55,919 bases of DNA from Candidatus Scatonaster coprocaballi (GCA_018064475.1 JAGHVD010000072.1:1-55919); one strand, 5' to 3'. Shown: positions 1 through 8,552, counted from the first letter of the stretch. Translations and numbers: made by a program. The notes: a model not told the origin generated them from the sequence alone.

Positions 1-621
1 ACCCTTCTGACCGATCCATTCTCTTTCTCAGGAATTCGCGAGTATCAACCCTGGGATCCGATGCGTGCCATCAACTGGACAGCTACGGCAAAAGCCGGAG
101 ACTTCATGGTCAACCAACAGGCTTCCACCTCCACCCGTCAAATCACGATTTTTCTGAATCTAGACTTCTATGATTTCAAGGAGTCCACTAGTCTTCTTGA
201 GAAATCCATCAGTCTTGCCTATTCTTACATGCTTGCGCTTTGCAATTCCGGCATTCCTTGCGCGCTTTACACCAACGGAAGAGATGTTCTGACCGAGCTT
301 CCTGTCTCACTGGACATGTCTGCTTGCCTTGCAGATATGGAGCATCGTGGCGAAGCACTGGCAAGGATCGATCTGGCCTGCCCGGTCATTCCTTTCGATG
401 AGCTTCTGGAAGCCCACGGCGCCAATGTCCGAAAAGATGATTACACGATCATCATTTCCCCACGTTGTGATTCAGCTTTCCGTAGATTACTCGTTCAGCT
501 GAAGCCATACCGTTCCTCGCTGAACTGGATCATGCCCTGCTACAAGACTACACCGCATGTGAAACTGGACGCTGAACTAATGAACATATATCAAAGATGG
601 GAGATGATGGGTCATGACTGA
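1..621 (+). CDS. DUF58 domain protein, C-terminal part (cut by the window edge)
   Basis: The reading frame is open from base 1, so the gene starts outside the window. Residues encoded at about 31-80 read GIREYQPWDPMRAINW, the hallmark of DUF58 proteins (usually REY.PGD..R.INW). The remainder resembles the vWA-like fold typical of that family. DUF58 genes usually sit between a MoxR AAA ATPase and a transglutaminase or DUF4129 membrane protein, and are thought to take part in envelope-linked assembly or stress functions; the biochemical role is not settled. Here the next gene overlaps by 8 bases and carries a DUF4129-like tail, so the usual order is kept. No MoxR gene is visible because the window starts too late. 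The family call is firm, the role is inferred. Confidence 0.85.
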   Translation, partial: TLLTDPFSFSGIREYQPWDPMRAINWTATAKAGDFMVNQQASTSTRQITIFLNLDFYDFKESTSLLEKSISLAYSYMLALCNSGIPCALYTNGRDVLTELPVSLDMSACLADMEHRGEALARIDLACPVIPFDELLEAHGANVRKDDYTIIISPRCDSAFRRLLVQLKPYRSSLNWIMPCYKTTPHVKLDAELMNIYQRWEMMGHD

Positions 622-1846
622 TACGAAGAAATCTCCACGCTTTGTCCGTTCCAACATTATAATTGAATATCTCACCACCTTGATGCTGGCGCTGACGATT
701 ATCTCTCTCGTTTCGTACCTCCTCCGGCACTACGATTACGTTGGTTTTACCACTTGGAATTACTTATTCTTGATTTGTCCGGCAACCATCTTCCTTCTGA
801 TTCGCAGAATTAGAATTGGATTGCCGGCCATGCTGGTGCTCCATCTGCTTACTGCAGCGGGTTCTTTCTTCGGAATCTATCTGTTTCTTTCCTCTTGCCT
901 GCCTCGGCGTGATCTATGGATTCCAATCATCATTTTAGGCGCAGCACTTTTGATTCTCATGATTAGTTCCATTTTGCATCGTTTCTCGAAAACCCCCGTC
1001 CAAGTAAAATACGACGGCTTCTTCTTCTATACAGGCATTCACCTGGCTCTGTTCGTCTTCTGTAGAATTCAGATTTCGTCGGTTGAGACGATGTTCAATG
1101 CCGTATTAGTCGCAGGTCTCTACTTCGTGGCTCGTCAACTCTACACTTTCAATGAGCAGTACTATCACAATCTTCACTCATCTACTCAGCCGGCCAAAGC
1201 GGTTAGAAGTCAGTACAACTTCGTCATTCTGATCCTGGCAGCCGGTATTCTGTTGGCGCTTGTCACCATCACTTTCTTACCCATTCAGCAACTCTCCAAT
1301 CTACTGTCTCGTTGTTTGAAGCGCTTTGCAGCTTTCCTTTTCAGTCTGATTGACAAGGAAGAATACTTCATAACAAAGAACGATAATGACTGGGAAGATG
1401 TAATTAATGACACACCAGAAGAAGTGGGTGGAGGCTCTCCTATTCTCGATGCGATTATCGAGGTCATCGTGGTCGTGTGCATCGTGGTTCTGCTGGTAGT
1501 CGTAATTTCACGCGTGATTCGTGCAATCCTCAACCGTTACCACATGGCAGAAGAACCTGCTAAGGTGAAAGAGAACACAGCTGTCACAGACGTGATTGAA
1601 GACATCGAACCTGACAAGATCCAGAAGGCATCCCATCATGACTTTGGTACCGGATACGAGAAAGAGATACGAAAGAAGTATTATAAGACCGTCACGAAAG
1701 CCATTCGAAAAGGTGCTACCGTACGTAAGTCCGCTTCGCCAAAGCAGATTGAGACGATCGTGAAAGAAAATGGAGATCCGTCCATCACTGAACTGACCTC
1801 CCTGTATGAATCTGTCAGATATAGTAATGACACTCCACACGGCTAA
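614..1846 (+). CDS. multi-pass membrane protein with DUF4129-like C-terminus
   Basis: A protein of 410 residues with about seven hydrophobic segments in residues 15-240, one more near 280-305, then a charged cytoplasmic tail. The tail (about 350-405: EIRKKYYKTVTKAIRKG and later LTSLYESVRYS) resembles DUF4129, the domain at the C-terminus of TgpA-type transglutaminases that accompany DUF58 and MoxR. No transglutaminase Cys-His-Asp core is visible, so this is a core-less partner protein. Start ATG at 614 overlaps the DUF58 stop by 8 bases, indicating translational coupling. The last residues (TPHG) and the TAA stop are read from the terminal hairpin of an IS200/IS605 relic, so the natural C-terminus was probably a little different. 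Function not established. Confidence 0.7.
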   Translation: MTDTKKSPRFVRSNIIIEYLTTLMLALTIISLVSYLLRHYDYVGFTTWNYLFLICPATIFLLIRRIRIGLPAMLVLHLLTAAGSFFGIYLFLSSCLPRRDLWIPIIILGAALLILMISSILHRFSKTPVQVKYDGFFFYTGIHLALFVFCRIQISSVETMFNAVLVAGLYFVARQLYTFNEQYYHNLHSSTQPAKAVRSQYNFVILILAAGILLALVTITFLPIQQLSNLLSRCLKRFAAFLFSLIDKEEYFITKNDNDWEDVINDTPEEVGGGSPILDAIIEVIVVVCIVVLLVVVISRVIRAILNRYHMAEEPAKVKENTAVTDVIEDIEPDKIQKASHHDFGTGYEKEIRKKYYKTVTKAIRKGATVRKSASPKQIETIVKENGDPSITELTSLYESVRYSNDTPHG

Positions 1847-1975
1847 AGCCGTGGGATTCTTGCTTCAACGGCCACTGCATTGTCCGAAGGCTTTAGATCT
1901 CCACAAGCGTTAATTTGGGTATATCCTACCCTATGGCAGTCATTAACATTCCTTTTTTGAGAATGTTAATGGCTG
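1830..1975 (-). ncRNA. relic omega-RNA (TnpB guide RNA) region
   Basis: In IS200/IS605 elements the 3' end of tnpB and the right end are transcribed as an omega-RNA scaffold, and the guide is whatever sequence lies just outside the right end. Here the scaffold region is preserved on the minus strand between the tnpB tail and the terminal hairpin. If still transcribed, its guide would read antisense into the last codons of the DUF4129 gene (about 1810-1829). There is no intact TnpB in the window, so activity would require one elsewhere. The position follows from family knowledge; expression is unknown. Confidence 0.4.
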
Positions 1976-2036
1976 CATTCTTATCTCTTCCATGTTCTTG
2001 GTGACAGCACGGGCATATCCATTTCCGAATAGCAAG
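1926..2036 (-). pseudogene. tnpB: tnpB remnant, last 36 codons (RNA-guided nuclease relic)
   Basis: Reading the minus strand from 2036 gives 36 residues ending in a TAG at 1926-1928. They begin LAIRKWICPCC and continue HGRDKNAAINILKKG. This is the C-terminal end of TnpB: the second half of the zinc ribbon (CPCC) followed by the RuvC-III motif whose Asp (in GRDKNAA) is a catalytic residue of the family. Nothing upstream of LAIRKW matches TnpB, so over 300 codons are missing and no protein can be made. The fragment marks the element as IS605 or IS1341 type. Confidence 0.85.
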
Positions 2037-2059
2037 AAAAATGCAGAAATGCTACTAGC

Positions 2060-2095
2060 AAAAAAGCGGCGGTGGAACAAACTCCATCGCCGCTT
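2060..2095 (-). terminator. rho-independent terminator of the lipoprotein gene
   Basis: On the minus strand the arms AAGCGGCGATGGA and TCCACCGCCGCTT enclose a six-base loop and are followed by a run of T (bases 2060-2065 on the plus strand are A). It lies 32 bases beyond the stop of the lipoprotein gene. Confidence 0.85.
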
Positions 2096-2126
2096 CTTCA
2101 ATTACCTGATTATCGTTTGCTAAGGA

Positions 2127-3620
2127 TCATCCAATCGTTGCTACGTAGTAGTATGTAATCACATCATCGAATGCAAAGATCACATCTACATCACCACTGA
2201 GCGGCGCATCCTGATAGGTCTCAGGAAGTGTAAGCGTGAAGATCGGTTCCTCATTGTCAACGGCGTCCTCACTGGACTTCACAATGTAGTCACCACTTGC
2301 AATAACCATTTCCTTCGCCGCATCATCCATTACACCGTTATATACCGTGATATCGGCATGTGGCATGATGTATACTGTTGTGTGATTCTCAAGGAACTCC
2401 TTCTCATCATTTGAACGGGACTCCATGAATATTCTGATTTCGGAACCAGGTGTAAACTGACAGCAGCAATTATCCAGTGCGAAAGTTTTCTCCTCGCTTG
2501 TCGAATCACCACACTCAATATATGGGTGGTAATAGTAACCCCACAAATCAAACGGTGTCCAGCTGTGGAGTGCGTAAAGAGTACCCGGAACGATTACCGT
2601 ACGCTCTTCTTCACTCAATGTCGGACCACTGTAAGGAATCGCTTCATAGGAGCAGAAAGAAGAGAAGGCGTCTTCCCAATTTGAAATCGCCCACTTGCCA
2701 TCCGCAGAAATCACGTTATTCTCGTAGAAGTACCATCCATCGGTGTTGTTCTCTGTTCTCAGCCATTCTACGAATTCACCGCCATTGCGGAAGTAATACT
2801 TCGTCTCCACGCCATTACAGTTGATGTAAAACGGGCAAACGTTGGTGCTGAACTTTTCTACCCAGTAATCGATGGAATCGATATCGCCTTCAGCCAGTCC
2901 TGCTTCCGGCATTTCCAGTACTTCAACATCTGCACCGGTCTTGATGCTGCCAAGATCAAATCCTGCTTCCGTATCATCCGTATTACTGAAGCGAACAGTA
3001 ATACCGAAATCTCGTGAGATATCGTATGCGATGGCACCGATATCGTAAGCAAAACGGTCGCATACATAATCACCGTTTGTCACTTCAGATGGCTTTCTCA
3101 TTTCAGCCGCGATTCGATCGTGACCACAGAATACATACTCGCAGATAAAATACAGCGCAGAATCAGATGATTCTTCGAAAGTAACCGTGCCACCTTCATT
3201 CATGAAGTAGTAAGATACCATCTCGTCGCCATTTACGACATCGTAGTAGAGTGTATAATCGCCGGTTTCCTGAAGATCCAGGAACCAGTAGCAATTGTCC
3301 TTACCACCAACATATACCGTGCGGAAACCTGTCTTTGTATAGCAGACTTCCAGACCGCCGTACTGTTCAACCATTGACTTGAAGACATTCCACTGGTCTT
3401 CGATTACGAGGTCATAGGCCAGGTCGAGTGTTTCGTCCGACGGGGTAGTATCCTCCGTTTCCTCGGATTCCGTCGTATCCTCCGGCTCTTCCGTAACTTC
3501 GGTAGTCTCCTTCTCTTTCTTGCTCTTCTTTTTCTTGGTTTCCTCTTCGTCCTTCTTACCGCAAGCCGCCATGGAGAGCAGCATCACAGAAGAAAGCATC
3601 AGTGCAACAAATTTCTTCAT
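2127..3620 (-). CDS. putative lipoprotein of unknown function
   Basis: A protein of 497 residues. The N-terminus MKKFVALMLSSVML followed by LSMAAC is a type II signal peptide with the lipid-bearing Cys at residue 20. A strongly charged Lys/Glu/Thr-rich linker (about 21-65) then spaces the body away from the membrane. The rest is soluble, rich in aromatic residues and acidic, with no recognised catalytic motif. It has its own promoter and terminator, so it is a single-gene unit. The start ATG at 3620 follows a good AGGAGG-type site. I do not recognise the family; a substrate-binding or cell-surface role is possible but not shown. Confidence 0.8.
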   Translation of the reverse strand: MKKFVALMLSSVMLLSMAACGKKDEEETKKKKSKKEKETTEVTEEPEDTTESEETEDTTPSDETLDLAYDLVIEDQWNVFKSMVEQYGGLEVCYTKTGFRTVYVGGKDNCYWFLDLQETGDYTLYYDVVNGDEMVSYYFMNEGGTVTFEESSDSALYFICEYVFCGHDRIAAEMRKPSEVTNGDYVCDRFAYDIGAIAYDISRDFGITVRFSNTDDTEAGFDLGSIKTGADVEVLEMPEAGLAEGDIDSIDYWVEKFSTNVCPFYINCNGVETKYYFRNGGEFVEWLRTENNTDGWYFYENNVISADGKWAISNWEDAFSSFCSYEAIPYSGPTLSEEERTVIVPGTLYALHSWTPFDLWGYYYHPYIECGDSTSEEKTFALDNCCCQFTPGSEIRIFMESRSNDEKEFLENHTTVYIMPHADITVYNGVMDDAAKEMVIASGDYIVKSSEDAVDNEEPIFTLTLPETYQDAPLSGDVDVIFAFDDVITYYYVATIG

Positions 3621-3656
3621 GTGTTTTTCCTCCTATCAGGAAATGTTTATAGTTGT

Positions 3657-3686
3657 ATTATACATGATGAAGAATATCGCCCACAA
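3657..3686 (-). promoter_or_regulatory. sigma-A-type promoter of the lipoprotein gene
   Basis: On the minus strand a perfect TATAAT (3657-3662) is preceded by TTGTGG (3681-3686) with an 18-base spacer. It lies about 40 bases upstream of the start codon. The -35 match is weak. Confidence 0.55.
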
Positions 3687-3720
3687 CTAGAAAATAGCAA
3701 TTTCCCCTGATAACCAATGC

Positions 3721-4081
3721 TTACCAGCCCAGATCCATCAGCCAGTTGTTCAGTTTTCTCTCGTGATCCTTATCGCTCAAGGAATCATCTTCACGAATAT
3801 ACTCGCCCTTGATGTTGCCATCACTGATGTACAGCACGCGCTTGCACTTTGCAGCGACTTTGACATCGTGGGTAACCATCATGATCGTGGTACCTTCCTG
3901 ATTCAGCTTCCAGTCCGTCCATGACCTCCATGGAAGTAGTGCGGTTCAGGGCACCGGTCGGTTCGTCCGCGAAGAGCAGCTTCGGATTGTTGATCATGCT
4001 GCGGCAGATACATGCACGCTGGAGCTGGCCGCCGGACACGGTGTAAAGCAGTGTGGACTTACCGGAGCCGGATGGACCCAT
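3721..4081 (-). pseudogene. broken BceA/MacB-type ABC transporter ATPase
   Basis: The fragment starts at the Walker A motif (MGPSGSGKSTLLYTVSG) and runs directly into the signature region SGGQLQRA, so about 100 codons between them are lost. The junction falls on a repeated Ser-Gly, which suggests deletion by short homology. Walker B follows (LLFADEPTGALN). Near 3912 the frame shifts; the next frame continues TTIMMVTHDVKVAAKC to a TAA at 3721-3723, which supplies the H-loop. The 5' end is also missing, because the Walker A abuts the glucokinase stop codon. These are three independent lesions, so the gene is dead. The family is that of peptide-antibiotic (bacitracin-type) exporters. No permease remnant is visible. 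Confidence 0.85.
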
Positions 4082-4089
4082 AAAGAAGT

Positions 4090-5058
4090 TTAATCCTTCA
4101 GCATATCGTCGATCATGGCCAAAGCGCCATATAGGATCGAGTCATCACCCAACGCCGCGGCCTTGATCGCTACGGTATCACGGATAGACGGCATACAATA
4201 GCGATCGACTTCTTTCAAGATTTTCTCCATGAAAACCTCATTCATCGCTTCCATCACACCACCGCCGAGTACGACCATCTCTGGGCTGAATGTGTTAATC
4301 AGATTGCCGATTCCAATTGCCAGATAATGACATGCACGATCAATGGCCTCGATGGCGACTTCATCGCCTTCTTCATAGGCTGCTTTCAATGCCTTACTCT
4401 TAAAAACGCCCTTGGCCACAGCCTTCTCCATGGATGTAGCGCGGCCTCTCTGGGCTTGTGTACGAATGTAGTCGGAGATACCCTGTTTACTGGAAAATGC
4501 TTCCAGACATCCACGCTGGCCGCAGTTGCACTTCGGTCCTTCCGGATCAAGAATCATGTGACCGCATTCGGCGCCCTTGTCCTGATATCCGGTAAAAAGC
4601 TTGCCATCGAGAATCAATCCTGCGCCCATACCGGTGCCCACAAAGAGTCCGACCACCTGCTTCAAGTCTTTCGCCGCACCATACTTCCATTCTCCATATA
4701 CACCGACGTTTACGTCATTGCCGATAAAGAAAGGCACATGGAACTTCTCTTCAATCGCCTTCTTAATCTCGTAATTTCGCCAAGGAAGATTCGGTGAGAA
4801 AAGAACCACGCCCTTCTCAATGTTGATCACACCTGGCGCACCGGCGGCAATTGCTGCGACATCATCCAAGGAAATCTTGAATCCTTCCACCAGTTCTTCA
4901 ACGAGGGAGATAATTGTATTCTCAATATTCTGGGCATCGTCGCCGTCTGCCTTCGTCTTCTTCTTGATTCGATAGACGATCTCACGCTTATTGTTGAAGA
5001 TCGCACCGAGTACTTTGGTTCCACCAATATCCAGACAAATGAAATACTTGGACATCAT
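4090..5058 (-). CDS. glcK: ROK-family glucokinase
   Basis: The product phosphorylates glucose at C6 with ATP in the cytoplasm. The N-terminal phosphate motif CLDIGGTK is at about residues 7-14, and the ROK zinc signature is present: GH followed by CNCGQRGCLEAF at about 180-200, giving the His-Cys-Cys-Cys zinc site. The glycine-rich GTGMGAG and the late VVLGGGV adenosine motif are intact. Length 322 matches glucokinases. I chose the ATG at 5056-5058, which has GGAG five bases upstream and forms a TGATG junction with the upstream membrane-protein gene, so translation is probably coupled. A second ATG follows directly. Other ROK sugar kinases are possible but glucose is the best guess. Confidence 0.85.
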   Translation of the reverse strand: MMSKYFICLDIGGTKVLGAIFNNKREIVYRIKKKTKADGDDAQNIENTIISLVEELVEGFKISLDDVAAIAAGAPGVINIEKGVVLFSPNLPWRNYEIKKAIEEKFHVPFFIGNDVNVGVYGEWKYGAAKDLKQVVGLFVGTGMGAGLILDGKLFTGYQDKGAECGHMILDPEGPKCNCGQRGCLEAFSSKQGISDYIRTQAQRGRATSMEKAVAKGVFKSKALKAAYEEGDEVAIEAIDRACHYLAIGIGNLINTFSPEMVVLGGGVMEAMNEVFMEKILKEVDRYCMPSIRDTVAIKAAALGDDSILYGALAMIDDMLKD

Positions 5059-5426
5059 CAAATCTCCTTTCGTTTTTCCATCTCATCGACCAATGTATAG
5101 AGTTTCTGCACGCCGTTCTCCAACTTGAAATAATGGAAAATATACGGAACAAGCAGCACCGTGATCAGAAGAAGAAGCGGCAGAATATACCAGTACTGAG
5201 TCACCACGAAAATACCGAAAACCATAATGGCACATAAGCCAAATAACACTGTTACAATCAAGTGAATCAGTCGCTCGTGCTGAAAATACATGAGCCATCT
5301 GTTCAGATGCGCAAGTTTCTCCTGATGCTTCCGTGGATCGATTGTTCCGCCTTCCGCATCAACCTGTGCACACATTTCCAGATACTGCTCAGTATCCTTG
5401 ATCAGGTTCTTCAGCTTCTCTGCCAT
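5058..5426 (-). CDS. small two-TM membrane protein
   Basis: A protein of 122 residues. Residues 1-55 are hydrophilic and probably helical. Two membrane segments follow: one near 56-78 (LIVTVLFGLCAIMVFGIFVV) and one near 82-100 (ILPLLLLITVLLVPYIF). A charged C-terminus closes the protein. Both termini should face the same side, probably the cytoplasm. The gene lies 31 bases after clpX and shares a TGATG junction with glucokinase, so it belongs to that operon. Similar small proteins occur next to glucokinase genes in Clostridia, but no function is known to me. Confidence 0.75.
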   Translation of the reverse strand: MAEKLKNLIKDTEQYLEMCAQVDAEGGTIDPRKHQEKLAHLNRWLMYFQHERLIHLIVTVLFGLCAIMVFGIFVVTQYWYILPLLLLITVLLVPYIFHYFKLENGVQKLYTLVDEMEKRKEI

Positions 5427-5457
5427 GCGTCAACGCCTTTCGTCATGCGCGCTTCCG

Positions 5458-6768
5458 TTATGCGCCCTTCTCTTCCGACTTCTCTCTGGAACGGGACTTC
5501 TTCGGCTTGGCCCCCTTGATCAGTTCTGGGGTCTTCCCTTCGGTTACACATTCCTTATGTACGATACACTTCACCGCATCCTGTTGAGACGGTACGTCGT
5601 ACATGATATCCAGCATAATTTCTTCGAGGATTGCACGAAGACCTCTCGCACCGGTCTTTCGCTCGATTGCTTTCTTGGCGATTTCAACAACAGCATCGTC
5701 GTCATATTCGAGCTCGACACCGTCCATCTTCAGCATCTTACAATACTGCTTGAGCAGTGCATTCTTCGGTTCACGAAGGATACGGATCAAGGCTGCCTCA
5801 TCTAGGCCATCCAGTGTGACGTTGATCGGCACACGTCCGATGAACTCTGGAATAAGACCGAACTTCATCAAGTCCTGCGGAACCAGCTGAGAGAGCCACT
5901 CACCGGGTTGTTTTTCCAATTTCGAAACGATTTCTGCACCGAAACCGAAATTCTTCTTACCTACGCGCTGCTCAATGATTCGCTCTAATCCGTCAAAAGC
6001 ACCGCCACAGATGAAGAGGATGTTCGTCGTATCGATCTGGATGAATTCCTGATGTGGATGCTTACGGCCACCTTGCGGCGGTACGTTGGCAACTGTACTT
6101 TCCAGGATCTTCAGCAATGCCTGCTGTACACCTTCACCGCTGACATCACGTGTGATCGACGGATTCTCCGATTTCTTCGTAATCTTATCGATCTCATCGA
6201 TATAGATAATGCCGCGCTGGGCTGCTTCGACATCGTAGTCCGCAGCCTGCAGAAGCTTCAGAAGGATATTCTCAACATCTTCACCCACATAACCAGCCTC
6301 GGTCAGCGTCGTCGCATCAGCGATGGCAAATGGTACATTGAGTGCACGCGCCAGTGTCTGGGCAAGCAAAGTCTTACCACAACCTGTCGGACCAATCAGG
6401 AGAATATTACTCTTGGTAAGTTCTACATCGTCACTGGAACTATTCTTTGCAAATACACGCTTATAGTGGTTATAGACCGCAACAGCAAGTGCTTTCTTCG
6501 CCTGATCCTGTCCGATGACATACTCGTCAAGTGCTTCCTTCAGTTCAACCGGGGTCGGCAGATGATCGCGATTCCCCTTCGTGCTGTATTTCGAGCTTGT
6601 AAAGCCCATCTCGCCTTCCGCAAGGATCGACTCGCAGATTGCGACACATTCATTACAGATATAGATTCCCGGAGGCCCTGCGAGCATCCTGGAAACTTCC
6701 TGCTCACTCTTTCCGCAGAATGAGCAATGGATAATGCCATCAAAATCTAGTATATCGTCGTTGGCCAT
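5458..6768 (-). CDS. clpX: ATP-dependent Clp protease ATPase subunit ClpX
   Basis: ClpX is the AAA+ unfoldase that feeds tagged proteins into ClpP. The N-terminal zinc-binding domain has Cys15, Cys18, Cys38 and Cys41 (CSFCG and CNEC). Then come Walker A GPTGCGKT, the pore loop region [14 protein letters not shown], Walker [11 protein letters not shown] and sensor motifs, ending in a basic tail rich in Lys and Arg. I start at the ATG of 6766-6768 (MANDDIL), which has GGAG nine bases upstream; another ATG two codons earlier is too close to that site. Length is 436. No clpP lies between tig and clpX, unlike the order tig-clpP-clpX seen in many bacteria, so ClpP must be encoded elsewhere. Confidence 0.97.
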   Translation of the reverse strand: MANDDILDFDGIIHCSFCGKSEQEVSRMLAGPPGIYICNECVAICESILAEGEMGFTSSKYSTKGNRDHLPTPVELKEALDEYVIGQDQAKKALAVAVYNHYKRVFAKNSSSDDVELTKSNILLIGPTGCGKTLLAQTLARALNVPFAIADATTLTEAGYVGEDVENILLKLLQAADYDVEAAQRGIIYIDEIDKITKKSENPSITRDVSGEGVQQALLKILESTVANVPPQGGRKHPHQEFIQIDTTNILFICGGAFDGLERIIEQRVGKKNFGFGAEIVSKLEKQPGEWLSQLVPQDLMKFGLIPEFIGRVPINVTLDGLDEAALIRILREPKNALLKQYCKMLKMDGVELEYDDDAVVEIAKKAIERKTGARGLRAILEEIMLDIMYDVPSQQDAVKCIVHKECVTEGKTPELIKGAKPKKSRSREKSEEKGA

Positions 6769-6841
6769 ATACACTCCTTCAATCGGGCAATCCGTCTTCT
6801 ATATGCCAGAATGCCCTAATTATTTCTAGTTCTTCCTTACC

Positions 6842-6870
6842 ATGTTACCTGAACTGGTCTGTTGTTTCAA
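6842..6870 (-). promoter_or_regulatory. candidate promoter for clpX and downstream genes
   Basis: Minus-strand TTGAAA (6865-6870), 17-base spacer, TAACAT (6842-6847), about 70 bases upstream of clpX and downstream of the tig terminator. The -10 matches four of six positions. Confidence 0.5.
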
Positions 6871-6938
6871 TGAAGATTAGGGGTTTTTATGTTACTAATT
6901 CTTTTCATTTATACGAATGGTTTCCATGAATGTAAAAG

Positions 6939-6981
6939 AAAAGAGACGGAAGCGTGGTGGAACCAACTTCCAGTCTCTTTT
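6939..6981 (-). terminator. rho-independent terminator of tig
   Basis: Minus-strand arms AAAAGAGACTGGAAG and CTTCCGTCTCTTTT form a long hairpin ending in a T-rich stretch, 46 bases after the tig stop codon. The AT-rich ends make it potentially bidirectional. Confidence 0.75.
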
Positions 6982-7027
6982 CGTCACGGAAAACCGTGTT
7001 CATTCATCGGATCAATAAACGTCGGAA

Positions 7028-8344
7028 TTACTCCTCAGTCTTCTCTTCCTTTGCTTCTTCCTTCGGCTCTACTTTCTTCGCCTTCTCTGTGAGTGCGTCA
7101 ACTGTCTTTCTGCCAACGATGCTGTCACGGATGAACTGATCGTTACCAGCGATACGAGCAAGGAAGTCTTCCTTCTTCATGCCGTACTGGGAAGCAATCT
7201 TCTCTGCTTCTTCTTCAACATCTGCATCAGTTGCTTCGATGTTCATGGCCTTACCGCAAGCCTCGATAACCAGAGAAGTCTTTACGCGAGTCTCAGCCAT
7301 GGTGCGCAAGCCGAGCTTGTACTCATCCATGGTCTGACCCATGTACTGCAGGTATGTCTCCAGAGCGATGCCCTGAGCACGCATACGATAGCTCTGCTCG
7401 TCAATCATGTTGTCCACTTCTGTGTCAACCATGCAAGACGGAATGTCAACCTTGGCATTCTCGCAAACAACCTTCACAACCTCATTCTCGAAACTGTCCT
7501 TAGCAGCCTTCTCAGCCTGCTCGGACTGTGTCTTCATGATGTCGGCCTTGTACTCGTCCAACGTATCGAATTCACTAACATCCTTGGCAAAATCATCGTT
7601 CAGTTCAGGGAGTTCCTTCACCTTGATTGCATGAATCTTAATCTGGAATGTTGCTTCTTTACCCTTGAGATTCTCTGCGTGATAATCTTCTGGGAAAGTA
7701 ACAGTGATCGGGAACTCTTCGTCAATGTTATGACCGATGAGCTGCTCCTCGAAACCTGGGATAAAGGAGTTAGAACCAATTGTCAAATCGTAACCCTCAT
7801 CCTTACCGCCATCAAATGCAACACCATCGACGAAACCTTCGTAGTCGATCGTAACGATATCGCCATCTGCTACGGCACGATCCTCAACCGGAACCTTACG
7901 GCCGTTGCGCTCCTGCTGACGCTTCAGTTCATTCTCAACTGTCTCGTCTGTCGGTGCAACATAGCGGTATGTCGCTTCAACACCCTCGTACTGGCCCAGT
8001 TCAACTTCCGGCTTAACTGTAACCGTGATGGTGTACTTCATGCCCTTATCTTCACCGATCTCCTGAATGTCGAGTTCCGGACGTGAAACGACCTTCAGAT
8101 CGTGCTCTTTGATTGCTTCAGAGTACTGAGGATTGACAATGAAATCAATTGCGTCATCGTAGAGCGCACCCTCGCCGTAGTACTGCATCACGAGCTTATA
8201 AGGAGCCTTGCCCTTACGGAAACCAGGGATCTGGAAACGGTTCTTATTCTTATTGAAGGACTTCATCATCGCGTCCTTGAATTCTTCAGCAGATGCTTCC
8301 AATGAGATAACAACAATATTATCTTTCTTCTCTATAGATGACAT
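7028..8344 (-). CDS. tig: trigger factor, ribosome-associated chaperone
   Basis: Trigger factor binds the ribosome exit tunnel and assists folding of nascent chains. The N-terminal ribosome-binding signature is clear at about 35-50 (FQIPGFRKGKAPYKLV). The FKBP-type prolyl isomerase domain follows at about 145-240 (DGDIVTIDYEGFVDG, GFEEQLIGH), then the helical C-terminal chaperone arms and an acidic Lys/Glu tail. Length 438 is standard. I start at the ATG of 8342-8344 (MSSIEKKD), which has GGAGG eight bases upstream; a TTG six codons earlier is not supported by spacing. The gene has its own promoter and terminator, so it is a separate unit from clpX. Confidence 0.95.
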   Translation of the reverse strand: MSSIEKKDNIVVISLEASAEEFKDAMMKSFNKNKNRFQIPGFRKGKAPYKLVMQYYGEGALYDDAIDFIVNPQYSEAIKEHDLKVVSRPELDIQEIGEDKGMKYTITVTVKPEVELGQYEGVEATYRYVAPTDETVENELKRQQERNGRKVPVEDRAVADGDIVTIDYEGFVDGVAFDGGKDEGYDLTIGSNSFIPGFEEQLIGHNIDEEFPITVTFPEDYHAENLKGKEATFQIKIHAIKVKELPELNDDFAKDVSEFDTLDEYKADIMKTQSEQAEKAAKDSFENEVVKVVCENAKVDIPSCMVDTEVDNMIDEQSYRMRAQGIALETYLQYMGQTMDEYKLGLRTMAETRVKTSLVIEACGKAMNIEATDADVEEEAEKIASQYGMKKEDFLARIAGNDQFIRDSIVGRKTVDALTEKAKKVEPKEEAKEEKTEE

Positions 8345-8384
8345 TTTATTTTCCTCCGTCAATCATGGTAATACGCAAGGTGAT

Positions 8385-8413
8385 ATTTTATCATAGTTGT
8401 CAAGGGTTTTCAA
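8385..8413 (-). promoter_or_regulatory. sigma-A promoter of tig
   Basis: Minus-strand TTGAAA (8408-8413), 17-base spacer, TAAAAT (8385-8390), about 40 bases upstream of the tig start. Confidence 0.7.
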
Positions 8414-8437
8414 TCACCTATTCAATATAGAGAGAGT

Positions 8438-8469
8438 AAAAAAAGACTGTCTCATTTCTGAGACAGTCT
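8438..8469 (-). terminator. terminator of the tRNA-Arg gene
   Basis: Minus-strand hairpin AGACTGTCTCA / TGAGACAGTCT with a four-base loop and a seven-T run, starting only seven bases after the CCA end of the tRNA. Confidence 0.9.
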
Positions 8470-8475
8470 CTCATC

Positions 8476-8552
8476 TGGCGCGCCCGGCAGAGATCGAATC
8501 CACAACCTTCTGATCCGTAGTCAGACACTCTATCCAGTTGAGCTACGGGCGC
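8476..8552 (-). tRNA. tRNA-Arg (anticodon ACG)
   Basis: A 77-base cloverleaf on the minus strand. The acceptor arms GCGCCCG and CGGGCGC pair fully. The D arm is AGCTC..GAGT, and the anticodon stem TCTGA/TCAGA encloses CTACGGA with anticodon ACG. The T arm has GTTCGA-type sequence GATTCGATC. Discriminator G and an encoded CCA end the gene. A34 in the anticodon is the substrate for the tRNA adenosine deaminase encoded at 47.5 kb. It is flanked by its own promoter and terminator, so it is a solo transcript. Confidence 0.95.

Larger units (their letters stand above)
1830..2036 (-). mobile_element. decayed IS200/IS605-family element (right end plus tnpB tail)
   Basis: On the minus strand a tnpB 3' fragment is followed by the typical right-end segment: a conserved stretch after the stop codon, the words GAAGCAAGAATCCCAC, and a terminal hairpin with arms CACGGC and GCCGTG around a TAAA/TTTA loop (1838-1853), close to the insertion junction near 1830. 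No tnpA and no left end are present. Homology to TnpB stops at about 2036, where the sequence switches to the terminator of the neighbouring lipoprotein gene. Such elements make no target duplications, so none is expected. The element sits exactly at the end of the DUF4129 gene and has been truncated by deletion. Confidence 0.8.

Noticed and set aside
4327-4797. Long plus-strand open frame inside glucokinase
   Set aside because: Antisense shadow of a well-conserved gene, without similarity to any family or a ribosome-binding site; similar shadows over clpX, atpA, sigA and rlmB were rejected for the same reason.
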